A DNA stretch of 64,000 bases from Simonsiella muelleri ATCC 29453. GTDB lineage: Bacteria > Pseudomonadota > Gammaproteobacteria > Burkholderiales > Neisseriaceae. The stretch lies in NCBI RefSeq assembly GCF_002951835.1, contig NZ_CP019448.1, forward strand, positions 1,674,001-1,738,000. Reading direction: 5' to 3'. Within the stretch, counting starts at the first letter, position 1, and each line of letters opens with the position of its first letter. The position numbers were made by a program, and so were the translations under genes. The notes below the pieces were generated by a model. It had not been told where the DNA came from and did no database searches. It saw only the letters and a program-made list of their open reading frames with translations. Below, piece by piece: positions 56,571-64,000 of the stretch.

Positions 56571-57824
56571 TTATTTAACCCAAGCCAATGGATTCATAGG
56601 GCGATTTCGGTAGCGAATTTCAAAATATAAACCTTGCTCGCCTGTTGGCAGCGCACCGCTTGTGCCGAGATTTTGACGCGCCAACAGACGCTCACCTACC
56701 GATACGCTAATATTACTTAATCCAGTATAAACAGATACATAACCATCAGCGTGGTCAATAATCACGGTATTGCCGTAGCCGTTTAAATTGCCCGCGTATA
56801 CCACTTCCCCTGCCGCAATGGTTTGCACGTTGCTAGGCGATGTGGAGATGAACACACCGCGCCAAGTGCCGCCACCATTGCGCGTTTGCCCAAAACGTCC
56901 AGCGATGCTGCCTGAAACGGGGCGGCGCATTGTACCTTGTAAGCGACTGAATTTATTATCCATATAAGATTCAGGTGCTTTTGCATTCTTTTTGTTGGTG
57001 GCTTTTTGGCGTTGTGCCACTTCAGCTTTACGTTGTGCGTTGCGTTTGGCGACAATTTGAATAATGACGTTACTTAATTGGCGTTCGTTTTCGCGTAATG
57101 TATTGATTTTATTATTTTGTGAACTGATTTCGCCGTTTAATTTTTGCGAATCCGCTAACGCCACTTCATGTGTTTGTCCCAATTGACGTAATTTATTTTG
57201 TTGTGCGATGGCAAGTTGTTTTAGACGGTCTAATTCTTTGTGAATTTGGGTTTCTTGTTGTTCTAATTGTTCTTGTTGTTCATTTAATTTTTTGATAACT
57301 TGGTCATTTGCCAAATTAATGTATTTGCTGTATTGCAAAAAACGAGCTTTTTGATTGGCATCAGCATTTTTCAGAAAAATCACAATAGAATTAGGTTGTT
57401 GATTTTTATAATTGCTGACAAGTAAACGAGAAATTTGGGCTTTTGCGTTTTCTACTTCGGTTTGTAATTGGCTCAAACGATTTTGTAAATCTTGCAATTT
57501 TGCCCAAGAGACGCGTTGTTGACGGTTTAAATCATCCAATTCGCGGCGTGCTGCTGCAATAGCGGCTTGAGTTTGACGCAAGATTTCTTGATTGCGTTTT
57601 TGTTGAATTTGCTTGTCTTGCAATTTTTTCTGTTCGTGAACAATTTGTTTTTTCACGGTTTTCAGTTCTTTGGACGCAGGTGTGTTGGCAATATCTGCCA
57701 AAATATTGGCAGGAATAGTGGCTTTGGGTGCTGGAGGAGGCGTGATTTGTGGTTTATCATCGGCAGCGACAATTTGGCTGAAAAAAGCGGAAAATAGCGC
57801 GAAAGTTAAATATTTTTTTTGCAT
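56571..57824 (-). CDS. EnvC-like murein hydrolase activator (degenerate LytM)
   Basis: The product is 417 aa from ATG 57824. The signal peptide MQKKYLTFALFSAFFSQIVAA is followed by a long coiled coil (about 45-260; KKLQDKQIQQKRNQEILRQT, EQQEQLEQQETQIHKELDRL). A C-terminal LytM/M23 domain follows (RPVSGSIAGRFGQTRNGGGT, IAAGEVVYAGNLNGYGNTVI, IDHADGYVSVYTGLSNISVS). The usual metal-binding H-x-H is replaced (SVYTGL), so like EnvC it is probably a catalytically inactive activator of division amidases. Confidence 0.85.
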   Translation of the reverse strand: MQKKYLTFALFSAFFSQIVAADDKPQITPPPAPKATIPANILADIANTPASKELKTVKKQIVHEQKKLQDKQIQQKRNQEILRQTQAAIAAARRELDDLNRQQRVSWAKLQDLQNRLSQLQTEVENAKAQISRLLVSNYKNQQPNSIVIFLKNADANQKARFLQYSKYINLANDQVIKKLNEQQEQLEQQETQIHKELDRLKQLAIAQQNKLRQLGQTHEVALADSQKLNGEISSQNNKINTLRENERQLSNVIIQIVAKRNAQRKAEVAQRQKATNKKNAKAPESYMDNKFSRLQGTMRRPVSGSIAGRFGQTRNGGGTWRGVFISTSPSNVQTIAAGEVVYAGNLNGYGNTVIIDHADGYVSVYTGLSNISVSVGERLLARQNLGTSGALPTGEQGLYFEIRYRNRPMNPLAWVK

Positions 57825-58016
57825 GATTTTAAATAAGCCCATTGGATTTAAAGAAAGATAATTATAACGGATTTTTTGCGTGATTCTGTTGCTTTACGTT
57901 ATGATGATGGCGTTGTGTAACCGATGTGTTACAAACGTGCAAATAAATTTATTCAATCCACAAAATGATGTTCAGGCTGCCTGAAAGATTATCCAAAGAT
58001 TATCTAGGAAAAAAAC

Positions 58017-58967
58017 ATGACCCATACCGTCCATTTACAATTTGAAGATTACAACCCAGTCGCCTTACAACGCCTATGCGGTGTATTAGACAACAATTTG
58101 AATACGCTCGCACACCGTTTGGAGGTACAAATTAGCCGCCGATTTGATTATTTTACGTTTTCAGGCAGCCTTGCACATGTAGCACGTAATGCTTTGGTTT
58201 CGTTGATGCATATTGCCGAAGAACGCGATTTATCCGATGACGACATTAATTTAGCCGCAGTAGAGGCAAAAACGAATGATAAGCAACACATTGAAAAAAA
58301 TAATGAAAATTACGCTTATTATTTTCATACCAAGCGCGGTAGCATTGGCGGACGTACACCACGCCAAAACGGTTATATTCGCGCTTTGTTGAACCACGAT
58401 ATTGTATTTGGACTCGGACCTGCGGGTACAGGCAAAACTTATTTAGCGGTGGCGGCGGCAGTTGATGCGATGGATAAACACCAAATTGAACGCATTGTTT
58501 TGGTGCGTCCTGCTGTGGAAGCTGGCGAAAAATTGGGCTTTTTACCTGGTGATTTGACTCAAAAAGTCGATCCATATTTGCGTCCTTTGTATGATGCACT
58601 TTATGATTTAATGGGTTTTGACCGCGTAACCAAATTGCTGGAAAAAGGCTTGATTGAAATTGCGCCACTGGCTTATATGCGCGGGCGCACGCTCAATGGC
58701 GCGTATGTTATTTTAGACGAAGCGCAAAACACCACGCCCGAACAAATGAAAATGTTTTTAACGCGCATTGGTTTTGGTACGAAAGCCGTGATTACGGGCG
58801 ACATCAGCCAAATTGATTTGCCAGCTCATATCAAATCAGGATTAAAAGATGCGCGTGAAAAATTAGATGGTGTGGAAGGTTTGTATTTTCATGTTTTTAC
58901 CAGTGAAGACGTGGTACGACATCCTTTGGTGCAAAAAATTGTGGAAGCATATGAAGCAGCAGAATAA
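58017..58967 (+). CDS. PhoH-like ATPase
   Basis: The 316-aa product has Walker A FGLGPAGTGKTYLAVAAAVD, VLVRPAVEAGEKLGFLPGDL, then PLYDALYDLMGFD, Walker B AYVILDEAQNTTPEQMKMFL and TRIGFGTKAVITGDISQIDL. This is the PhoH/YbeZ family, linked to RNA metabolism and often to YbeY, which is not adjacent here. An in-frame uptake sequence encodes SGSL near residue 50. Confidence 0.9.
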   Translation: MTHTVHLQFEDYNPVALQRLCGVLDNNLNTLAHRLEVQISRRFDYFTFSGSLAHVARNALVSLMHIAEERDLSDDDINLAAVEAKTNDKQHIEKNNENYAYYFHTKRGSIGGRTPRQNGYIRALLNHDIVFGLGPAGTGKTYLAVAAAVDAMDKHQIERIVLVRPAVEAGEKLGFLPGDLTQKVDPYLRPLYDALYDLMGFDRVTKLLEKGLIEIAPLAYMRGRTLNGAYVILDEAQNTTPEQMKMFLTRIGFGTKAVITGDISQIDLPAHIKSGLKDAREKLDGVEGLYFHVFTSEDVVRHPLVQKIVEAYEAAE

Positions 58968-59033
58968 GATGATTTTGTGAATTTGTTTTACTGGACGCGT
59001 AGTCCTTCAGGCAGCCTGAAAGAGTTTAATCCT

Positions 59034-59999
59034 ATGAATTTAAATAAAAAAGCATTTGCCATATTGGGCGCAACTGCGAGTGGTAAAACCCGATTGGCGT
59101 TGGCGTTGGCTCAACGATTTCCCTGTGAAATCATTAGTTTGGATAGTGCATTGATTTATCAGGACATGAATATTGGCACAGCAAAACCCACGCCCGAAGA
59201 ACTAGCCAGTGTACCGCATCATCTCATTGATATTATTACACCTTTAGAGAATTACAGTGCTGCGGAATTTTTAGCTGATTGTGCGCGTTTGGTGGCAGAA
59301 ATTCAGTCGCGTGGGCGGTTGCCATTGATTGTCGGCGGTACTATGATGTATTTTCACGCGCTGACACATGGTCTGAACGATTTGCCCCAAGCCGATTCAG
59401 CTACGCGCCAACAGCTCCAAACTGATAAGCGAAAATACGGTTTATCCCATTTATACAATCAGTTACAAAAATACGATCCCATCACCGCTCAACGTCTTGA
59501 ATCCAACGACAGCCAGCGTATTGAACGTGCTTTAGAAGTTTTTTTATTGACAGGTAAACCATTGAGCCAACATTTTGCGGAACAAAAATCCGCGCCAGCA
59601 TTGGATTTATTCACGCTTACGTTGATTCCTGAAAATCGCACCCAATTACACAATCAAATAGCACAACGTTTTGATTTAATTCTAAAAAATGGTTTTTTAG
59701 ATGAAATGAAATATTTGCGCGAAAAATATCCTCAATTACATGAAAATTTGCCATCTATGCGTTGTGTGGGTTATCGCCAAGCGTGGGATTTTTTAGAAAA
59801 TCGATTTAACTACAATGAATTAATTGAAAAAGGCACAATCGCCACACGTCAGCTAGCCAAACGCCAATTAACGTGGTTACGCAAATTACCAACCGATTTA
59901 ACGCTTGACCCATTTGCAAGCGATGTCAATCAACAAATCCATTTTGCAGCCCAGTCTATGCGCGAATTTTTCAGGCTGCCTGAAAGTAATAAATTATGA
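59034..59999 (+). CDS. miaA: tRNA dimethylallyltransferase
   Basis: The product is 321 aa from ATG 59034 (MNLNKKAFAILGATASGKTR). It has the P-loop GATASGKTRLALALA, then IISLDSALIYQDMNIGTAKP, HHLIDIITPLENYSAAEFLA, IVGGTMMYFHALTHGL, and SMRCVGYRQAWDFLE. It isopentenylates A37 of tRNAs reading UNN codons. A longer start runs through an uptake sequence. Its stop overlaps the RDD gene as ATGA. Confidence 0.95.
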   Translation: MNLNKKAFAILGATASGKTRLALALAQRFPCEIISLDSALIYQDMNIGTAKPTPEELASVPHHLIDIITPLENYSAAEFLADCARLVAEIQSRGRLPLIVGGTMMYFHALTHGLNDLPQADSATRQQLQTDKRKYGLSHLYNQLQKYDPITAQRLESNDSQRIERALEVFLLTGKPLSQHFAEQKSAPALDLFTLTLIPENRTQLHNQIAQRFDLILKNGFLDEMKYLREKYPQLHENLPSMRCVGYRQAWDFLENRFNYNELIEKGTIATRQLAKRQLTWLRKLPTDLTLDPFASDVNQQIHFAAQSMREFFRLPESNKL

Positions 60000-60520
60000 A
60001 AAATCAAAATCCTGCATCATTTAAACGGCGTATTTTTGCCCTAATTTATGAAAGTCTGCTGATTGGTTCGGTTACACTTTTGACGGGTTTAGTGGTTGGT
60101 ATTTTGCAAACGATTATTCAGCAACAAATCTCAATTTCACCGAAAATTTTTTCGCCAATTTATGTGATTTGTTTATTGGGCGCATGGTGGTTTTACTTTA
60201 AAATGAACTGGTTGCGCGAACAACAGACTTTACCAATGCGCGTTTGGAAAATTGGACTACAAAGCGTTACGGGTAATCGTGCTATTTTGCGTGAATTACG
60301 ACTGCGATTTATGTGGGCGTGTGTATTTTTGGTGTTTGTGCCGTTGTTGTCGTATGCGGTGTTGGGGTATGTAGGCAGCCTAAAACCACGTGCTATGTTT
60401 GGTTTGTCGTTGATTTGGTGGCTTTTGCCGTGGGGATTTGCGTGGCTCAATCCGCGTAAGCAGTTTTTGTATGACTATTTGGCTGGTACGGAATTGGTGG
60501 ACTGGCGAGATAAAAAATAA
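59996..60520 (+). CDS. RDD family membrane protein
   Basis: In this 174-aa product the N-terminal FKRRIFALIYESLLIGSVTL corresponds to the RDD start (R..A...D, with E in place of the second acidic residue). TM segments lie at about 15-38, 48-66, 100-120 and 125-145, and the C-terminus has QFLYDYLAGTELVDWRDKK. RDD proteins are proposed transporters or antiporters; the role here is unknown. It overlaps miaA by four bases. Confidence 0.75.
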   Translation: MKNQNPASFKRRIFALIYESLLIGSVTLLTGLVVGILQTIIQQQISISPKIFSPIYVICLLGAWWFYFKMNWLREQQTLPMRVWKIGLQSVTGNRAILRELRLRFMWACVFLVFVPLLSYAVLGYVGSLKPRAMFGLSLIWWLLPWGFAWLNPRKQFLYDYLAGTELVDWRDKK

Positions 60521-60591
60521 TGGAATTGTTTTCAGGAAGCCTGAAAAATGGTTTTCACATTATGATTTAATTTATCAACACATACATTAAA

Positions 60592-61611
60592 ATGAATCAA
60601 TTTGCAGAAAAATTAATCAATTGGCAACGCCAACATGGTCGCCACAACCTGCCTTGGCAAACCTCCGACCCGTATCGTGTGTGGCTGTCTGAAATTATGT
60701 TGCAACAAACGCAGGTGGCGACTGTTTTGGAATATTATCCTAAATTTATCAATCGTTTCCCTGACGTGCAATCTTTGGCGGAGGCAGAACAAGATGCGGT
60801 ATTGCAATTATGGGCAGGTTTGGGTTATTACAGTCGGGCGCGAAATTTGCACAAAGCCGCGCAACAGATTGTCTACGAATTCGGTGGGCAATTTCCACAA
60901 CAACGCATTGAATTAGAAAGACTTTGTGGCGTTGGGCGCAGCACGGCGGCGGCGATTGCGGCGTTTGCTTTCAGGCAGCCTGAAACGATTTTAGACGGCA
61001 ATGTTAAACGTGTTTTATGCCGAATTTTTGCCTTGGACGGCGACACCAGCGACAAAAAATTTGAAGCGCAACTTTGGCAGTTGGCAGAGTCATTATTACC
61101 GAAAAATCAAAATGATATGCCAGTTTATACGCAAGGTTTAATGGATTTGGGCGCAACCGTTTGCAAACGCAGCAAACCCGATTGCACCCATTGTCCGATG
61201 GTTTCAGATTGCCTTGCGTGGGCGCAAAATCGTGTGGCAGAGTTGCCGCGCAAAAAAAGTGCTGTTCCCATCAAACACATCGCATTTTATTGGCTGATTT
61301 TGCGCCGAGATGATGGCGCAATTTGGTTGCAAAAACGTCCACAAAAAGGCATTTGGGCTGGATTATATTGTGTGCCGTGTTTGGAGAATCTTCAGGAAAT
61401 TGAATCGTTTGGCTTAGATGATTGGCAGGAATATGCCGTATTGACTCATCGCTTGACGCATCGTTTGTTGGAAATCACACCGTTATTGGCAACTCATTTT
61501 TTCAGGCAGCCTGAAGATTTAGGCAGTGGTGTTTGGGTACAGCCACAAAATTGGCATGAATATGGTTTACCCAAACCATTGGCGCAGTTTTTGCCACAAA
61601 TTGTGTTATGA
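60592..61611 (+). CDS. mutY: A/G-specific adenine glycosylase
   Basis: The product is 339 aa. The HhH-GPD domain has WLSEIMLQQTQVATVLEYYP, LWAGLGYYSRARNLHKAAQQ, LCGVGRSTAAAIAAFAF, ILDGNVKRVLCRIFALDGD with the catalytic Asp. The iron-sulfur ligands are CKRSKPDCTHCPMVSDC, C-x6-C-x2-C-x5-C. The C-terminal NUDIX-like domain (IWLQKRPQKGIWAGLYCVPC) recognises 8-oxoG. Two in-frame uptake sequences encode FRQPE in surface loops. Confidence 0.95.
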   Translation: MNQFAEKLINWQRQHGRHNLPWQTSDPYRVWLSEIMLQQTQVATVLEYYPKFINRFPDVQSLAEAEQDAVLQLWAGLGYYSRARNLHKAAQQIVYEFGGQFPQQRIELERLCGVGRSTAAAIAAFAFRQPETILDGNVKRVLCRIFALDGDTSDKKFEAQLWQLAESLLPKNQNDMPVYTQGLMDLGATVCKRSKPDCTHCPMVSDCLAWAQNRVAELPRKKSAVPIKHIAFYWLILRRDDGAIWLQKRPQKGIWAGLYCVPCLENLQEIESFGLDDWQEYAVLTHRLTHRLLEITPLLATHFFRQPEDLGSGVWVQPQNWHEYGLPKPLAQFLPQIVL

Positions 61612-61659
61612 TTCATGAAAATGTAATCAATCTATATATAAGTAGACTGGGAGATTAAA

Positions 61660-62388
61660 ATGTTATTAGGTGTCAATATTGACCATGTGGCGACTTTACG
61701 TAATGCACGTGGTGCAGGTTACCCGAGTCCTGTGGAAGCTGCTTTGGTAGCGGAAACGCATGGTGCGGATTTGATTACTTTGCATCTGCGCGAAGACCGC
61801 CGCCACATCAAAGATGCAGACGTATTTGCCATTAAACAAGCCATCAAAACCCGTATGAATTTGGAAATGGCGATGACAGAAGAAATGTTGGCAAACGCCA
61901 TCAATGTGCAGCCTGAAGATGTGTGCATTGTTCCCGAAAAACGCCAAGAAATCACCACTGAAGGCGGCTTGGATATTGTGGCACAACAAGATAAAGTCGC
62001 TGATTATGTGGCAAAATTACAGCAAAATCAGATTCGTGTATCCTTATTTATTGATGCGGATTTGGCGCAAATTCAGGCTGCATACGATGTGGGGGCGCGT
62101 GTGATTGAAATTCATACAGGCGCATACGCTGAAAAAGCAGCACATGACCGCGCTGCTGAATTAGCCCGAATTCGCCAAGCAGCTGAATTTGCTGAAAAAT
62201 TGGGTATTACCGTCAATGCAGGACACGGTTTGACTATTCAAAATGTCGCACCTATTGCGCAAATTCCGCAAATTGTGGAATTAAATATCGGGCATTCTAT
62301 TATTGCTCAAGCGGTGTTTTTGGGTTTGCCCAAAGCCATTGAACAGATGAAAGAAACCATGTTTCGCGCTCGTTTTCAGGCTACCTGA
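61660..62388 (+). CDS. pdxJ: pyridoxine 5'-phosphate synthase
   Basis: The 242-aa product has LLGVNIDHVATLRNARGAGY, ADLITLHLREDRRHIKDADV, LEMAMTEEMLANAINVQPED, VSLFIDADLAQIQAAYDVGA and ITVNAGHGLTIQNV: all conserved barrel segments of PdxJ. It makes pyridoxine phosphate for PLP enzymes such as TrpB. acpS follows after 33 bases, a common proteobacterial order. Confidence 0.95.
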   Translation: MLLGVNIDHVATLRNARGAGYPSPVEAALVAETHGADLITLHLREDRRHIKDADVFAIKQAIKTRMNLEMAMTEEMLANAINVQPEDVCIVPEKRQEITTEGGLDIVAQQDKVADYVAKLQQNQIRVSLFIDADLAQIQAAYDVGARVIEIHTGAYAEKAAHDRAAELARIRQAAEFAEKLGITVNAGHGLTIQNVAPIAQIPQIVELNIGHSIIAQAVFLGLPKAIEQMKETMFRARFQAT

Positions 62389-62421
62389 AAAATTTATTCA
62401 CTAAAAAATTGGAGTTAAACA

Positions 62422-62820
62422 ATGATTTATGGCATTGGTACGGATATTTTGTCCATCAAACGCATTGAAGAATTATACAAAAAATATGGCGAAGCTCTGC
62501 CACGTCGTGTGTTGAGTCGAATTGAAGAATTGGAATTTACTAATCGTTTTGCGCAACAAAATAGCACAGATGCGGTTCGTTTTATCGCCAAACGTTTTAC
62601 AGCAAAAGAAGCCTTTGCTAAAGCCATGGGAACGGGGGTTCGCACGCCCGTCAGTTTGCACAATATCAGCATCACACATTCGCCTTTGGGAAAACCCGAA
62701 TTTGTCTTTGAAAAAGAATTGCAAAACTGGTTGAACAAACAAAAAATTGTCAAAATTCATTTGAGTTTAAGCGATGAACAACGCTACGTTACCGCGATGG
62801 TGGTGGCTGAATCTGTTTAA
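62422..62820 (+). CDS. acpS: holo-[acyl-carrier-protein] synthase
   Basis: The 132-aa product has metal-binding Asp in MIYGIGTDILSIKRIEELYK and Glu in FIAKRFTAKEAFAKAMGTGV, and ITHSPLGKPEFVFEKELQNW, IHLSLSDEQRYVTAMVVAES. It attaches phosphopantetheine to ACP. TTGGAGTTAAACA precedes the ATG. Confidence 0.95.
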   Translation: MIYGIGTDILSIKRIEELYKKYGEALPRRVLSRIEELEFTNRFAQQNSTDAVRFIAKRFTAKEAFAKAMGTGVRTPVSLHNISITHSPLGKPEFVFEKELQNWLNKQKIVKIHLSLSDEQRYVTAMVVAESV

Positions 62821-62920
62821 CGGTTAATGAATATTTCAGAATATGTATTGACTAAAATTCCGTCTATATAAAAATAAAACATTTTGTTTAACAAAAACTG
62901 TTAACTATCGCCTACTGCGT

Positions 62921-62963
62921 TGACTTTTTAAGCCAATAGTCCCGATATTGGCTTAAAAAGTCG
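62921..62963. terminator. bidirectional terminator hairpin between acpS and trxB
   Basis: GACTTTTTAAGCCAATA at 62922-62938 and TATTGGCTTAAAAAGTC at about 62946-62962 form a perfect 17-bp stem. The surrounding 286-bp gap holds AT-rich DNA and further weak inverted repeats (TTTGCAAA), with no gene seen. Confidence 0.8.
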
Positions 62964-63106
62964 TCTTTTATTCGCAAAAATTGTCAATAAAATCAGGTTA
63001 TCAATCTTACAGCACAGGTTCTAAAACCCTTTGCAAATACAGTTTCGTTTACCGCAACAGTTTTTTGCTGAAAATAGAGTTTTTGCAAAAGTTTCAACTT
63101 GAAAAA

Positions 63107-64000
63107 TTACACTTGACTATCCAACCAACGCTCTGCGTCCAAAGCCGCTTGGCAGCCTGAAGCTGCACTGGTAATGGCTTGGCGGTATACATGATCTTTC
63201 ACATCACCAGCCGCCCAAATGCCATCAATATTGGTTGCGCCAGCGTTACCATCGTTGCCGCCACGCGTGATGAGATAGCCCGTTGCATCCATGTCCAATT
63301 GTCCTTTGAAAATGGCGGTGTTGGGCTGATGCCCAATGGCAATGAACACACCTTTGACGTTAATTTCTTCATTGCTACCGTCATTATTCTTTAAACGTGC
63401 ACCTGTTACACCAGACGAATCACCCAAAATTTCATCTACGGTCGCATTTAATTTCAAAATAATTTTGCCCTCGTCCACGCGTTTCATTAACTTGTCAATC
63501 ATAATTTTTTCAGCACGGAACGTGTCGCGGCGATGAATCAGCGTAACCGTATTGGCGATGTTTGCCAAATACAAGGCTTCTTCTACAGCTGTGTTACCAC
63601 CACCAACCACAGCAACATCTTGTTTTTTATAGAAAAATCCATCACAAGTTGCGCAAGCTGACACGCCTTTTCCTGCAAACGTTTCTTCGCTAGGCAAACC
63701 CAAATATTTGGCAGACGCACCTGTTGCCACAATCAGCGCATCACAAGTGTACTCGCCCATGCTGCCAATCAGTTTGAATGGACGTTGTTGTAATTGAGCG
63801 GTGTGGATTTCGTCAAACAAAATTTGCGTACCGAATTTTTCGGCATGTTGCAAAAATTTTTCCATCAATTCTGGACCTTGCATACCTTCGGGGAAAGGTG
63901 GGTAGTTGTCCACTTCGGTCGTAGTCATGAGTTGTCCACCTTGTGCCATACCAGTGATGATGACAGGTTGCAAATTGGCGCGGGCAGCATAAATCGCTGC
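63107..64000 (-). CDS. trxB: thioredoxin reductase, N-terminus beyond the window
   Basis: About 297 codons are visible; the first part (FAD-binding GxGxxG) is off the right edge. Visible: QPVIITGMAQGGQLMTTTEV, YPPFPEGMQGPELMEKFLQH, IVATGASAKYLGLPSEETFA, redox CATC in VSACATCDGFFYKKQDVAVV, NADPH-binding VVGGGNTAVEEALYLANIAN and a C-terminal VFIAIGHQPNTAIFKGQLDM, GIWAAGDVKDHVYRQAITSA. It reduces thioredoxin with NADPH. Confidence 0.95.
   Translation of the reverse strand, partial: AAIYAARANLQPVIITGMAQGGQLMTTTEVDNYPPFPEGMQGPELMEKFLQHAEKFGTQILFDEIHTAQLQQRPFKLIGSMGEYTCDALIVATGASAKYLGLPSEETFAGKGVSACATCDGFFYKKQDVAVVGGGNTAVEEALYLANIANTVTLIHRRDTFRAEKIMIDKLMKRVDEGKIILKLNATVDEILGDSSGVTGARLKNNDGSNEEINVKGVFIAIGHQPNTAIFKGQLDMDATGYLITRGGNDGNAGATNIDGIWAAGDVKDHVYRQAITSAASGCQAALDAERWLDSQV

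Overview
The window comes from an AT-rich member of the Neisseriaceae. The best clue is the very frequent motif TTCAGGCWGCCTGAA. It contains the 12-mer DNA uptake sequences AGGCTGCCTGAA and AGGCAGCCTGAA, known from the Simonsiella and Kingella groups rather than Neisseria sensu stricto. The housekeeping genes at the right (hemW, glmM, trpB, aroC, miaA, mutY, pdxJ, acpS, trxB) fit a betaproteobacterial chromosome. I cannot name the species from sequence alone.

Bases 1 to about 46.6 kb are a temperate contractile-tailed prophage whose left end lies outside the window. Its virion genes are unusually scattered. Tail, baseplate and fibre genes lie at 6.1-18.8 kb, mostly on the minus strand with a plus-strand spike unit at 9.7-11.5 kb. 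A small terminase subunit, an HTH protein, NinB and NinG follow at 19.4-21.6 kb. A DnaC-like loader and a lambda O-like replication gene carrying eight iterons lie at 23.2-24.9 kb. The Cro/CI-type switch is at 25.5-26.5 kb. Lysogenic cargo follows at 26.5-29.8 kb: a DUF6978/DUF1828 pair, then a GHKL ATPase, a DUF4325 STAS-like protein and a two-TM protein. RecT and a YqaJ-type exonuclease are at 31-32.5 kb, and a 33-repeat hexapeptide protein at 32.8 kb. A C4-like antisense RNA region with BRO-N and KilA-N antirepressors lies at 33.9-35.9 kb. A baseplate-like gene, a prohead protease/scaffold candidate and two membrane proteins (holin candidates) follow. The large terminase is alone on the minus strand at 39-40.5 kb. 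A 1000-aa virion protein with two lytic domains, the major capsid protein and a tyrosine integrase close the prophage at 46.6 kb next to hemW. At the far left are unknown genes, a Cas2/SinR-like small protein and a 1428-aa large polyvalent protein.

Most late transcription units, on either strand, begin with the same arrangement: an AACAGGAAY motif just after the preceding stop codon, then (usually) a hairpin, then the start codon. This is a candidate phage-specific regulatory signal that would let a scrambled set of late genes be expressed together. A second candidate operator family (ATTAC-N5-GTAAT) links the CI/Cro switch to the promoter at 29.9 kb. A third (TGAT...CAAATTTG...ATCA) sits in the antirepressor leader.

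Bases 46.6-64 kb are chromosomal: hemW; a two-gene fragment of an iron-siderophore ABC importer with a Fur-box-like site; glmM; a DedA protein; trpB; aroC; trpC broken by a 31-bp tandem duplication; a lipoprotein; an EnvC-like LytM protein; phoH; miaA; an RDD protein; mutY; pdxJ; acpS; and the 3' part of trxB. All calls are from reading the sequence; no database search was run.
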